Program-made: the position numbers and the translations under genes
The notes under the pieces: model-generated
The model's input: the letters and a program-made list of their open reading frames with translations, nothing else
The model's database searches: none
Told to the model about the DNA's origin: nothing
NCBI GenBank assembly: GCA_002898215.1
Contig: BEIF01000001.1
Location: forward strand, 1,463,602-1,527,601
Origin: a bacterium HR29
GTDB taxonomy: Bacteria; Chloroflexota; Dehalococcoidia; Tepidiformales; Tepidiformaceae
DNA length: 64,000 bases
Direction of reading: 5' to 3'
In this document: positions 24,592 through 32,360 of the stretch, piece after piece
Numbering within the stretch: position 1 is the stretch's first letter
Layout: every line of letters begins with the position of its first letter

Positions 24592-25349
24592 TCAAAGGGC
24601 TCTATTCCGCCTACACATCGATGGAAGCGGCCTGGCGCTACCAGGAGATCCTCAGCGATAACATCGCTAACGCGACGACCGTCGGCTTCAAGCGGGAGGT
24701 CGCCGCAGCCCAAGCATTCCCGAGCGTCCTCGTGGTCCAGCAGGAACCGGTGCCTGCGCCCCTTCCCGCACGGATTCAGCAGGTCATCGGCCAGGTGGGG
24801 ACGGGACGCTTCCTCGCCGAATTCCAGACCGACTTCTCCGCCGGGCCGTGGAAGCAGACGGGCGAGGAGCTCGACTTCGCGCTCGAAGAGGGCTTCTTCG
24901 TCGTCCAATCGCCAGCAGGGGAACGCTTCTACACCCGGGATGGCCGCTTCGGCCGCGATGCGAGCGGAACCCTGGTGACGAGTGCCGGCTACTACGTTCT
25001 GGGGAGCGACGGCCAGCCGATCGTCCTGCCCACGGAGCGTGTCACCGTGGCCGAGGATGGGACGGTCCGGGCCGGTGACATGGTCATCGGCCAGCTGATG
25101 GTCGTCGACTTCGCACCGGGGGAACTCCGACGCGCAGGGCCGGCGTACTTCACCGCCGAGGGCCTCGGAACGCCGGTCGGCAGAGGCGTGCACCAAGGGT
25201 ACCTGGAGCTATCCAACGCCCAGCTCACGGAGGAGTTGACGACGCTGTTGGCCGTCCACCGCGCATACCAGGCGAGCCAGACGGTGTTGGCGACGATCGA
25301 TGCCACGCTGGAGCGCGCGGCCGGCGAGCTGGGACGGTTCGGAGGGTAA
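24588..25349 (+). CDS. Flagellar rod/hook-basal body protein (FlgF/FlgG, FlhO-like)
   Basis: The 253-residue protein has the axial-protein N-terminus MIKGLYSAYTSMEAAWRYQE followed by NIANATTVGFKR. It has a middle domain with LDFALEEGFFVVQSPAGERF and FYTRDGRF, and the C-terminal axial motif GYLELSNAQLTEELTTLL with AYQASQTVL. These build the rod and are exported by the type III apparatus. Two such genes sit in tandem, as flhO/flhP in Bacillus, so this one is probably the proximal (FlgF/FlhO) type. It overlaps the LPXTG gene by four bases. Confidence 0.88.
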   Translation: MIKGLYSAYTSMEAAWRYQEILSDNIANATTVGFKREVAAAQAFPSVLVVQQEPVPAPLPARIQQVIGQVGTGRFLAEFQTDFSAGPWKQTGEELDFALEEGFFVVQSPAGERFYTRDGRFGRDASGTLVTSAGYYVLGSDGQPIVLPTERVTVAEDGTVRAGDMVIGQLMVVDFAPGELRRAGPAYFTAEGLGTPVGRGVHQGYLELSNAQLTEELTTLLAVHRAYQASQTVLATIDATLERAAGELGRFGG

Positions 25350-25352
25350 GGG

Positions 25353-26093
25353 ATGACGACGATTCTCGCCGCCGCGGCCAGCGGGATGCTCCATCAGCAA
25401 ATCGCCATCGACTCGATCGCTCACAACGTGGCCAACGCGAACACCGAGGGCTTCAAGCGCGTCCGCCCGTTGGCCCAAGGGCAGCCGCTAACGGGGGAAG
25501 CCGCGCAGGCGAAGCTCGGGGTGGCGCTCACCACCCTCGACCGGATCTTCGCCCCGGGGCCACTGCGCGCCGCCGACCACGCCCTGGCCTTCGCCATTCT
25601 CGACGACGCCTTCCTCACGGTGCGCCTGCCCGACGGCTCCACGGCGTATGCGCGGGCGGGGCTGTTGCAAGCCGACGGGGCGGGGAATATCGTCACGGCG
25701 CAGGGGTACCTCCTCGACCCGCCGGTCGTCTTGCCGGAAGGGGCAACCGGCCCCCACATCGATAGCCGAGGCGTCATCACGGCAACAGGGGCGGACGGGA
25801 CGCCGATTGAGGTCGGGCGGATCGTCCTCGCGCGCTTCCCCAACCCGCAGGGGCTTGTGTCCCTGGGCGAGGGGCTCTTTGCACCAAGCGCGAACAGCGG
25901 CGAGCCGATGCTGGGCGCACCCGGAGAAGCGGGATTCGCAGCCATCGCTCCCGGCATGGTCGAGGCTTCCAATGTCGACCTTGCTGAGGAGCTGACGACG
26001 CTGCTCATCGCCCAGCGGGCATACAGCGCAAGTGCGCGGGCGTTTCGCGTCGGCGACGACATGCTCGCCATTGCGACGAAGCTGACCGGATAG
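25353..26093 (+). CDS. flgG: Flagellar rod/hook-basal body protein (FlgG, FlhP-like)
   Basis: The 246-residue axial protein has HNVANANTEGFKR near residue 28, FLTVRLPDGSTAYARAGLLQ in the middle and the C-terminal signature GMVEASNVDLAEELTTLL and AQRAYSASARAF. It is 3 bases downstream of its paralog. Sequence beyond the axial motifs differs markedly, so the pair is an old duplication. The rod genes flgB, flgC and fliE are not in the window. Confidence 0.88.
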   Translation: MTTILAAAASGMLHQQIAIDSIAHNVANANTEGFKRVRPLAQGQPLTGEAAQAKLGVALTTLDRIFAPGPLRAADHALAFAILDDAFLTVRLPDGSTAYARAGLLQADGAGNIVTAQGYLLDPPVVLPEGATGPHIDSRGVITATGADGTPIEVGRIVLARFPNPQGLVSLGEGLFAPSANSGEPMLGAPGEAGFAAIAPGMVEASNVDLAEELTTLLIAQRAYSASARAFRVGDDMLAIATKLTG

Positions 26094-26103
26094 GAGGGCA
26101 GCC

Positions 26104-26418
26104 GTGAGCCGAATCGACGGGCTGCAGCCAGGTGGGCTGGAACGAACCCTCGGTGGCAGGAGCGTGAGCGAAACGTCCGGGGTCACGGGCGAGGGCCGCG
26201 CGGCGCCGAGCCGCGCGGACGGGGCGGACCGCGCCGTCCTTTCGCTGCGGGGCCGGCTCCTCGCCGCCGCCATGGAGTCGGTTCGGGCCGCACCGGAAGT
26301 GCGCAGCGAACGGGTGGCCGCTCTCAAGGCGGCCATTGCCGAGGGGAGGTACGACATCGACGCGGAAAGCATCGCCCGGCGGCTCCTCGCCGACGGGCTC
26401 GGAGAACTCGCCGGATGA
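26104..26418 (+). CDS. flgM: Anti-sigma-28 factor FlgM
   Basis: The 104-residue protein has a disordered N-terminal half, and its C-terminal half fits FlgM: VRAAPEVRSERVAALKAAIA, EGRYDIDAESIARRLL. FlgM binds FliA until hook completion, when it is exported. The start is GTG with AGGAGG 5-6 bases upstream. It overlaps flgN by four bases. The order flgM-flgN-flgK-flgL is conserved in Bacillus-type clusters. A second FlgM-like gene lies at 36383. Confidence 0.85.
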   Translation: MSRIDGLQPGGLERTLGGRSVSETSGVTGEGRAAPSRADGADRAVLSLRGRLLAAAMESVRAAPEVRSERVAALKAAIAEGRYDIDAESIARRLLADGLGELAG

Positions 26419-26834
26419 CCACCGGACAACCCGACCCGGAGGCGCTCGCCACCGCATTGGAACGGCTGAACGCCGCATCGCGGGAGCTGGAGACGGCGCT
26501 GTTGCGTTCCGACTTCGAGGCAATCGAACGAGCCACCCGCGCCATGGAAGTAGCGGCGTCGACCCTCGAGCCATGGCTCCACGGGCATGGGCCCCTGGAT
26601 GTTTCGTCAGCGGCAGCCGATACCCAGGGCATGCAGGAGGCGTACCGACGCGTCGAGGGACTCGTGCGGGAGCTGCGCGAACGGCAGGAGCGGAACGCAT
26701 TCCTGGTCCTCGCAGCGCTGAAGCTGCGCCAGCAGTGGCGAAACCTGCTGGCCGCCATGACCCCCGCGACCTATGGACCGACAGGAGAGCCCGAGATGAG
26801 GCCGGGCCGGCGCGTCATCTCCCGCAGGGCGTAG
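26415..26834 (+). CDS. flgN: FlgN-like export chaperone
   Basis: The 139-residue protein is entirely helical with long amphipathic segments (TALERLNAASRELETALL, EAYRRVEGLVRELRERQE). A late NAFLVLAALKLRQQWRNLL helix fits the chaperone domain that binds FlgK and FlgL. Sequence identity to FlgN cannot be proved by eye; position between flgM and flgK supports it. It overlaps flgM by four bases and precedes flgK by 9. Confidence 0.7.
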   Translation: MTTGQPDPEALATALERLNAASRELETALLRSDFEAIERATRAMEVAASTLEPWLHGHGPLDVSSAAADTQGMQEAYRRVEGLVRELRERQERNAFLVLAALKLRQQWRNLLAAMTPATYGPTGEPEMRPGRRVISRRA

Positions 26835-26843
26835 GAGGAAGTC

Positions 26844-28247
26844 ATGGCGCTCTCCATCGGCCTCGATACGGCGGTCAAGGCCCTCCGAGCGCACCAGTTG
26901 GCGGTGGATGTGGCCGCTCACAACATCGCCAACGCCCATTCGCCCGGCTTCTCCCGGCAGCGGGTCCTCCTGCGGCCCGTCGGTATCGACGGGAGCGACC
27001 ACTGGACGCGAGACGCCTTCCTCGGCCGGCCCGGGTACGGCGTCGATGCGAGCGAGGTGCGCCGGGTGCGCGACCTCTTCCTCGATTTCCAGGTGCGGCA
27101 AACGATCGGAAGCCGGGCGCAGTACGCCGCGCTGGCGAACGCGCTGGGGACGGCCGAGCTCGCCTTCGATGACCCGAGCGACCTCGGCCTCAGCTCCGCG
27201 CTGGCGTCCTTCTGGAACGCGTGGCACGACGTCGTGAACGAGCCGGAGAGCAAGGCGGCACGCACCGCCCTTGTCCACAGCGCCGAAACGCTCGCCTCGC
27301 GCATCCGCCGCGCGTGGGACGACCTCGACGCGCTGCGGAAGGACCTGAACCAGCAGGTGACGCTCGCGGCCCAGGACATCAACGCGAAGGCTGAGGAGAT
27401 CGCCCGCCTGAACCTGCAGATCAAGCAGGTCGAGCTCAACGGGGACAGCGCGAACGACCTTCGAGACCGGCGCGACCTGCTCCTCGACGAGCTGGCGGAG
27501 ATCGCGCAGATCAGCTACGCCGAGCAGGGCGACTCGACCGTCGTGGTGTACCTCGGCAACCACGAGCTCGTGGTGGGAACCGAGTTCCGACGTGTGCAGG
27601 CAGTCCCCGATGCCGGCAACCCGGGGATGGCCAAGCTCGTGTTCGCCGCCGACGGCGAGGACCTCGCGACGGCCTCCGGGAGGTTGCGCGGGCTGCTCGA
27701 TGCCCGCGACCAGGCCCTCCCCGACCTGATTGCGAAGCTCGACACGCTCGCGAGCGCGCTGCGCACCGAGGTCAACGCCCTTCACCAGACGGGGTACGGG
27801 CTCGACGGCTCCACGGGGCTTGACTTCTTCACGGGTACCGGTGCACGCGACATCGCCGTGAACGGCACGCTCCTGGCCGACCCTCGGAAGGTTGCGGCCT
27901 CGGCGTCGGGCGCAGCCGGCGACGCTGCGATCGCCCTCCAGATTGCCAATCTGCAACGCAGCGCGGTCGCCAGCTTGGGAAACGTAAGCTTCGACGACTT
28001 CTACGCGAGCTTGGTGACCGTGCTCGGCGCGGACACCGCCCGAGCGGAAGGGCTCGCCCAGTCGTCCGAGCGGCTCGTGAGCCACCTCGAGGCCATGCGC
28101 CAGTCGGTCTCGGGGGTGAACATCGACGAAGAGGTGACGAACCTCGCCGCTTCCCAGCGCGCGTACGAGGCTGCGGCGCGGGTGATCACGGCCATCGACG
28201 AGATGCTCGACGTGCTCATCAACCGGACCGGTATCACCGGGAGGTAG
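26844..28247 (+). CDS. flgK: Flagellar hook-filament junction protein FlgK
   Basis: The 467-residue protein has the axial N-terminus with VAAHNIANAHSPGFSRQR, the FlgK segment GVDASEVRRVRDLFLDFQVR and a long coiled-coil region near residues 150-200. The C-terminal motif is VSGVNIDEEVTNLAASQRAYEAAARVI. It forms the first junction zone between hook and filament. GAGGAAG lies upstream of the ATG. The length is typical for compact FlgK proteins. Confidence 0.93.
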   Translation: MALSIGLDTAVKALRAHQLAVDVAAHNIANAHSPGFSRQRVLLRPVGIDGSDHWTRDAFLGRPGYGVDASEVRRVRDLFLDFQVRQTIGSRAQYAALANALGTAELAFDDPSDLGLSSALASFWNAWHDVVNEPESKAARTALVHSAETLASRIRRAWDDLDALRKDLNQQVTLAAQDINAKAEEIARLNLQIKQVELNGDSANDLRDRRDLLLDELAEIAQISYAEQGDSTVVVYLGNHELVVGTEFRRVQAVPDAGNPGMAKLVFAADGEDLATASGRLRGLLDARDQALPDLIAKLDTLASALRTEVNALHQTGYGLDGSTGLDFFTGTGARDIAVNGTLLADPRKVAASASGAAGDAAIALQIANLQRSAVASLGNVSFDDFYASLVTVLGADTARAEGLAQSSERLVSHLEAMRQSVSGVNIDEEVTNLAASQRAYEAAARVITAIDEMLDVLINRTGITGR

Positions 28248-28253
28248 CGGGCC

Positions 28254-29141
28254 ATGCGCGTCACGGAGTCGATGCGGCTGACGAACCACCAGCGCTACCT
28301 GAACGAGATCGCCACGAAACTCGACGAGACCCAGCGCCAGCTGGCGAACGGCCGGAAGATCGAGCGGGCGAGCGACGACCCCACGGCGGCGGCCGTCGCG
28401 CTGCACTATCGGCGTGGCATCGCGTACGAAGCCCAGATGCGCCGCAACATCGAAAGCGGCATCGCCTTCATGAACGTCACCGAAGCTGCGCTAGCGGGAG
28501 CGACGGAGACGCTGCAGCGCATCCGGGAACTGACGGTGCAGGCCGCGAGCGACACGCTTTCGCCCGTCGACCGGGAGACCATCGCGCGCGAGGTCGACCA
28601 GCTCATCCGGCATCTGGTCCAGATCGCCAACACCGAATTCGGAGACGCCTACATCTTCTCGGGGACGGCCACCGATACGCCCGCCTACGCCGTCACCGGC
28701 GACCCGCCAACCGCCATCACCTACCAGGGCGACACGGGGCTCCGCATCCGCCAGATCTCGCGCGAGGCACAGGCCCCGGTGAACCTGGTGGGTTCGCAGG
28801 TGTTCGGGTCGACCTTCGACGACCTCATCGCCCTCCGCGACGCCCTCAGCAGCGGCGCGCCGGCGTCGGCCATCGAGCCGTACCTATCGGCGATCGACGC
28901 GTCCCTCGACCGCGTCCTTTCGGCGCGGGCCGAACTGGGTGCGCGCATCAACAGGTTCGAGGCAGCGCTCCAGCAATCGGAGACCACCGACCTGAACCTG
29001 CAGCAATTGCGGAGCGAGGTCGAGGACGTCGACCTGGCGCAGGCGATCGTGAGGCTGAGCAGCGAAGAGGTGGCGCTGCAAGCGGCGCTGGGGGCCATCG
29101 GCCGCGCCGCGAGCCTGACGCTCCTGGACCACCTCCGGTAG
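28254..29141 (+). CDS. flgL: Flagellar hook-filament junction protein FlgL
   Basis: The 295-residue protein is flagellin-like at both ends: RVTESMRLTNHQRYLNEIATKL with LDETQRQLANGRKIERASDDP at the N-terminus, and DVDLAQAIVRLSSEEVALQAAL near the C-terminus. The IFSGTATDTPAY segment is typical of FlgL. It forms the second junction ring. It is 6 bases after flgK and is followed by about 200 bases containing the flagellin promoter region. Confidence 0.93.
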   Translation: MRVTESMRLTNHQRYLNEIATKLDETQRQLANGRKIERASDDPTAAAVALHYRRGIAYEAQMRRNIESGIAFMNVTEAALAGATETLQRIRELTVQAASDTLSPVDRETIAREVDQLIRHLVQIANTEFGDAYIFSGTATDTPAYAVTGDPPTAITYQGDTGLRIRQISREAQAPVNLVGSQVFGSTFDDLIALRDALSSGAPASAIEPYLSAIDASLDRVLSARAELGARINRFEAALQQSETTDLNLQQLRSEVEDVDLAQAIVRLSSEEVALQAALGAIGRAASLTLLDHLR

Positions 29142-29229
29142 GACCTGCGAGCCGGATGCCGGCACGCCGCGCACAGGGGCCCCGCTCCCGTGCGGAAGTG
29201 GGTGGGGCGTTCACCGTCCGTTCCCCTAG

Positions 29230-29273
29230 GTTTCGCCGGGCAGACCCTTAGGGGACGCGCGGGGTTCCGATAA
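29230..29273 (+). promoter_or_regulatory. Putative sigma-28 promoter and inverted repeat before flagellin 1
   Basis: TCCGATAA at 29266-29273 is one base from the sigma-28 -10 consensus. A CTTAGGGG block about 10-11 bases upstream occupies the -35 position but is a poor match to TAAAGTTT. The region also contains an imperfect inverted repeat, TCCCCTAGG and CTTAGGGGA. The start codon lies 64 bases further downstream, after GGAAGGAG. Confidence 0.5.
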
Positions 29274-29333
29274 CCATGGCGAATCGCTCCCTGGGTGGGG
29301 CGAAACCGAAGATTCCCGACGACAGGGGAAGGA

Positions 29334-30492
29334 GAAGATGGGACTGCAGATTGCGACCAACGTGGCTGCCATCAACGCGCAGCGCAACCTCTCCCTCACC
29401 GGCCTCCGCATGGGCAAGGTGATGGAAAAACTCTCCTCCGGCTACCGCATCAACCGCGCCGCAGACGACGCCGCAGGTCTCGGCATCTCCGAAAAGATGC
29501 GCGCCCAAATCCGCGGCAACCAACAGGCCGTCCGCAACGCCCAGGACGGCATCTCCATGCTCCAAACCGCTGAAGGCGCACTCGACGAAGTCCACGCCAT
29601 CCTCCAGCGCATGCGCGAACTCGCCGTCCAAGCCGCCAACGGCACCTACGCCGAAAACGGCGCCGAACGCACCTCCATCGGCCAGGAAATCCTCCAGCTC
29701 AAAAACGAAATCGACCGCATCGCCACCGCCACCAAGTTCAACGGCCAAAACCTCCTCACTGGCACCCTCGCCGGCACCCTCAGCGCCTCCTCCGAACTCC
29801 TGGTCGGCATCCAGCTCAACACCACCGGCGGCGATGCCACCGTCACCGAAATCAACGTCCAGGGCGCCCGCGCCGGCAGCTACACCCTCACCGGCTCCGG
29901 CACCTCCCTCACCCTCACCCACGACACCCTCGGCGTCTCCCAAACCATCACCGTCAACGCCATCGCCCCGAACTCCTCCACAACCCTCAACTTCGCCAAC
30001 CTCGGCGTCTCCATCAAACTCGTCTCCGATAACGGCAAATCCGCCGCCGGCCTCGTCACCGACATCACCGCCACCGCCAACAACCAGTTCACCGTCACCG
30101 GCTCCGGCTCTGCCCAGCTCCAGGTCGGCGCCAACCAGGGCGACAACCTCTCCATCAGCTTCGGCAACATGCAGACCACCCAGCTCGGGGCGTCGACGAG
30201 CCTGAACGCGCTCATCACCGACGACCAGAACGTCTCCACCATCGCCAAGGCGGAGACGCTCATCACCGAAATCGACGGCGCCATCGAAGACGTCAACCGC
30301 CAGCGCGGTGAGTTCGGCGCGGCGCAGAACCGCCTCGAGAGCGTCATCCGCAGCCTGGGCGTGGCGGTCGAGAACCTGAGCGCCGCCGAGAGCCGCATCC
30401 GCGACGCCGACATCGCCGAGCTCTCCAGCCAGCTCGTCAGCCAGCAGATCCTCCAGCAGGCGGGCATCTCCGTCCTGGCGCAGGCGAACCAG
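29334..30492 (+). repeat. Direct repeat, copy 1 (flagellin coding region)
   Basis: This stretch of about 1.16 kb appears identical, base for base, to 30731-31889. It starts at GAAG just before the start codon and ends at codon 385. The flanks are unrelated, so the homogenised unit is the gene itself. Confidence 0.9.
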
Positions 30493-30525
30493 ATGCCGCA
30501 GGCGGCCCTGGCACTCCTGAAGTAG
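29338..30525 (+). CDS. Flagellin (copy 1)
   Basis: The 395-residue flagellin has conserved N-terminal D0/D1 motifs (GLQIATNVAAINAQRNLSLT, LSSGYRINRAADDAAGL) and a C-terminal domain (VEDVNRQRGEFGAAQNRLES-type sequence, then LSQ-like QLVSQQILQQAGISVLAQAN). The central D2/D3 region is short and Thr/Ser-rich. The first 1155 bases are identical to flagellin copy 2, and the two differ only in the last ten or so codons. From about codon 17 to codon 281 the codons end almost only in C, with GAA, CAA and AAA for Glu, Gln and Lys, unlike the rest of the genome; the final third is normal. Confidence 0.96.
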   Translation: MGLQIATNVAAINAQRNLSLTGLRMGKVMEKLSSGYRINRAADDAAGLGISEKMRAQIRGNQQAVRNAQDGISMLQTAEGALDEVHAILQRMRELAVQAANGTYAENGAERTSIGQEILQLKNEIDRIATATKFNGQNLLTGTLAGTLSASSELLVGIQLNTTGGDATVTEINVQGARAGSYTLTGSGTSLTLTHDTLGVSQTITVNAIAPNSSTTLNFANLGVSIKLVSDNGKSAAGLVTDITATANNQFTVTGSGSAQLQVGANQGDNLSISFGNMQTTQLGASTSLNALITDDQNVSTIAKAETLITEIDGAIEDVNRQRGEFGAAQNRLESVIRSLGVAVENLSAAESRIRDADIAELSSQLVSQQILQQAGISVLAQANQMPQAALALLK

Positions 30526-30551
30526 CTCACCTCGCCGCGTGTCCTCCCTCC

Positions 30552-30582
30552 GCGGCCCCCGGGGCAGTACCTCGGGGGCCGC
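30552..30582 (+). terminator. Hairpin after flagellin 1
   Basis: A 10-bp perfect stem, GCGGCCCCCG with its complement, encloses an 11-base loop, 27 bases after the stop. No long T run follows, so it may act as a terminator or as an mRNA 3' stabiliser. Confidence 0.55.
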
Positions 30583-30730
30583 CCCGTGCTCTCCCCTAAG
30601 TCACTCCCCCGATTTTTCAGGGCAACGCTCAGGTCCACCCCCACAGGCGACGATACCCAGGGTGTCCACCGCCCCCGGGGCGTGCCTCGGCGGCGATGCA
30701 GTCACACCAGACGAAGGGAGGACACCACTC

Positions 30731-31889
30731 GAAGATGGGACTGCAGATTGCGACCAACGTGGCTGCCATCAACGCGCAGCGCAACCTCTCCCTCACCGGC
30801 CTCCGCATGGGCAAGGTGATGGAAAAACTCTCCTCCGGCTACCGCATCAACCGCGCCGCAGACGACGCCGCAGGTCTCGGCATCTCCGAAAAGATGCGCG
30901 CCCAAATCCGCGGCAACCAACAGGCCGTCCGCAACGCCCAGGACGGCATCTCCATGCTCCAAACCGCTGAAGGCGCACTCGACGAAGTCCACGCCATCCT
31001 CCAGCGCATGCGCGAACTCGCCGTCCAAGCCGCCAACGGCACCTACGCCGAAAACGGCGCCGAACGCACCTCCATCGGCCAGGAAATCCTCCAGCTCAAA
31101 AACGAAATCGACCGCATCGCCACCGCCACCAAGTTCAACGGCCAAAACCTCCTCACTGGCACCCTCGCCGGCACCCTCAGCGCCTCCTCCGAACTCCTGG
31201 TCGGCATCCAGCTCAACACCACCGGCGGCGATGCCACCGTCACCGAAATCAACGTCCAGGGCGCCCGCGCCGGCAGCTACACCCTCACCGGCTCCGGCAC
31301 CTCCCTCACCCTCACCCACGACACCCTCGGCGTCTCCCAAACCATCACCGTCAACGCCATCGCCCCGAACTCCTCCACAACCCTCAACTTCGCCAACCTC
31401 GGCGTCTCCATCAAACTCGTCTCCGATAACGGCAAATCCGCCGCCGGCCTCGTCACCGACATCACCGCCACCGCCAACAACCAGTTCACCGTCACCGGCT
31501 CCGGCTCTGCCCAGCTCCAGGTCGGCGCCAACCAGGGCGACAACCTCTCCATCAGCTTCGGCAACATGCAGACCACCCAGCTCGGGGCGTCGACGAGCCT
31601 GAACGCGCTCATCACCGACGACCAGAACGTCTCCACCATCGCCAAGGCGGAGACGCTCATCACCGAAATCGACGGCGCCATCGAAGACGTCAACCGCCAG
31701 CGCGGTGAGTTCGGCGCGGCGCAGAACCGCCTCGAGAGCGTCATCCGCAGCCTGGGCGTGGCGGTCGAGAACCTGAGCGCCGCCGAGAGCCGCATCCGCG
31801 ACGCCGACATCGCCGAGCTCTCCAGCCAGCTCGTCAGCCAGCAGATCCTCCAGCAGGCGGGCATCTCCGTCCTGGCGCAGGCGAACCAG
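30731..31889 (+). repeat. Direct repeat, copy 2 (flagellin coding region)
   Basis: This is the second copy of the 1.16-kb repeat, offset by 1397 bases from copy 1. Identity ends where flagellin 1 reads CAGATG and flagellin 2 reads CAGGCG. Confidence 0.9.
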
Positions 31890-31925
31890 GCGCCGCAGGC
31901 GGCCCTGGCGCTCCTCCAGCGGTAG
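30735..31925 (+). CDS. Flagellin (copy 2)
   Basis: The 396-residue flagellin matches copy 1 over residues 1-385; the ends differ (NQAPQAALALLQR versus NQMPQAALALLK). The ATG at 30735 is chosen over one 39 bases upstream, because identity with copy 1 begins here; GGGAGG lies 11-12 bases before it. Its upstream region is unrelated to that of copy 1 apart from a shared TCCCCTAAG motif, so the copies could be differently expressed. It is followed by a strong terminator. Confidence 0.96.
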   Translation: MGLQIATNVAAINAQRNLSLTGLRMGKVMEKLSSGYRINRAADDAAGLGISEKMRAQIRGNQQAVRNAQDGISMLQTAEGALDEVHAILQRMRELAVQAANGTYAENGAERTSIGQEILQLKNEIDRIATATKFNGQNLLTGTLAGTLSASSELLVGIQLNTTGGDATVTEINVQGARAGSYTLTGSGTSLTLTHDTLGVSQTITVNAIAPNSSTTLNFANLGVSIKLVSDNGKSAAGLVTDITATANNQFTVTGSGSAQLQVGANQGDNLSISFGNMQTTQLGASTSLNALITDDQNVSTIAKAETLITEIDGAIEDVNRQRGEFGAAQNRLESVIRSLGVAVENLSAAESRIRDADIAELSSQLVSQQILQQAGISVLAQANQAPQAALALLQR

Positions 31926-31943
31926 GCCGCCCATCGCCGACCG

Positions 31944-31976
31944 GCGGGGCGGAGCCCTTCGCGGGCTCCGCCCCGC
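31944..31976 (+). terminator. Terminator after flagellin 2
   Basis: A 14-bp perfect stem (GCGGGGCGGAGCCC and complement) with a TTCGC loop is followed by TCTCGTGCT. It separates the flagellins from the flaG-fliD genes. Confidence 0.8.
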
Positions 31977-32042
31977 TCTCGTGCTCAAGAATCGGGCGCA
32001 AGAAGCCGACAACTAGGGAGACCACCCGAGGGAAGTGGAGCG

Positions 32043-32357
32043 ATGGCCGACCTTACCCTGGGCCCGATCGAACGTGTGGCCATCCAGATGCACCCGGCCT
32101 CGCGCGAAGGACGCCGCGAACCGAGGTCGTGGCCTCGGCCGCAGCGCCCCCGGCAAGACGCCGTCGCGACGCTCCACGAGCTGCTGCCCGAGGCGGACCC
32201 CGAGCGATTCGAGGCCGTTCTCGAGTTCGACGGACCTCGATTCGTGGGGGTGGTCATCCGCGATCGCGCGAGCGGGGACGTGCTCGCCAGCCTCTCGCCC
32301 GAGGAGCTGGCCGCCCGCATCGAGCGCCCCGGTGTGCTGGTCGAGCGGAGGGGCTGA
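32043..32357 (+). CDS. flaG: FlaG-like protein
   Basis: The 104-residue protein has a basic disordered N-terminal third and a C-terminal domain with a strand pattern resembling FlaG: FEAVLEFDGPRFVGVVIRD, then RASGDVLASLSPEELAARI in the place of the usual ETGEVIRQIP-type motif. FlaG influences filament length and sits between flagellin and fliD in many bacteria, exactly as here. Similarity is partial, so the call leans on position. It ends 3 bases before fliD. Confidence 0.65.
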   Translation: MADLTLGPIERVAIQMHPASREGRREPRSWPRPQRPRQDAVATLHELLPEADPERFEAVLEFDGPRFVGVVIRDRASGDVLASLSPEELAARIERPGVLVERRG

Positions 32358-32360
32358 AGG

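Noticed and set aside
29338-31925. Possibility that the duplicated flagellin is an assembly artefact
   Set aside because: The flanking sequences and the last codons of the copies differ, which a simple assembly duplication would not create; long reads would still be useful.
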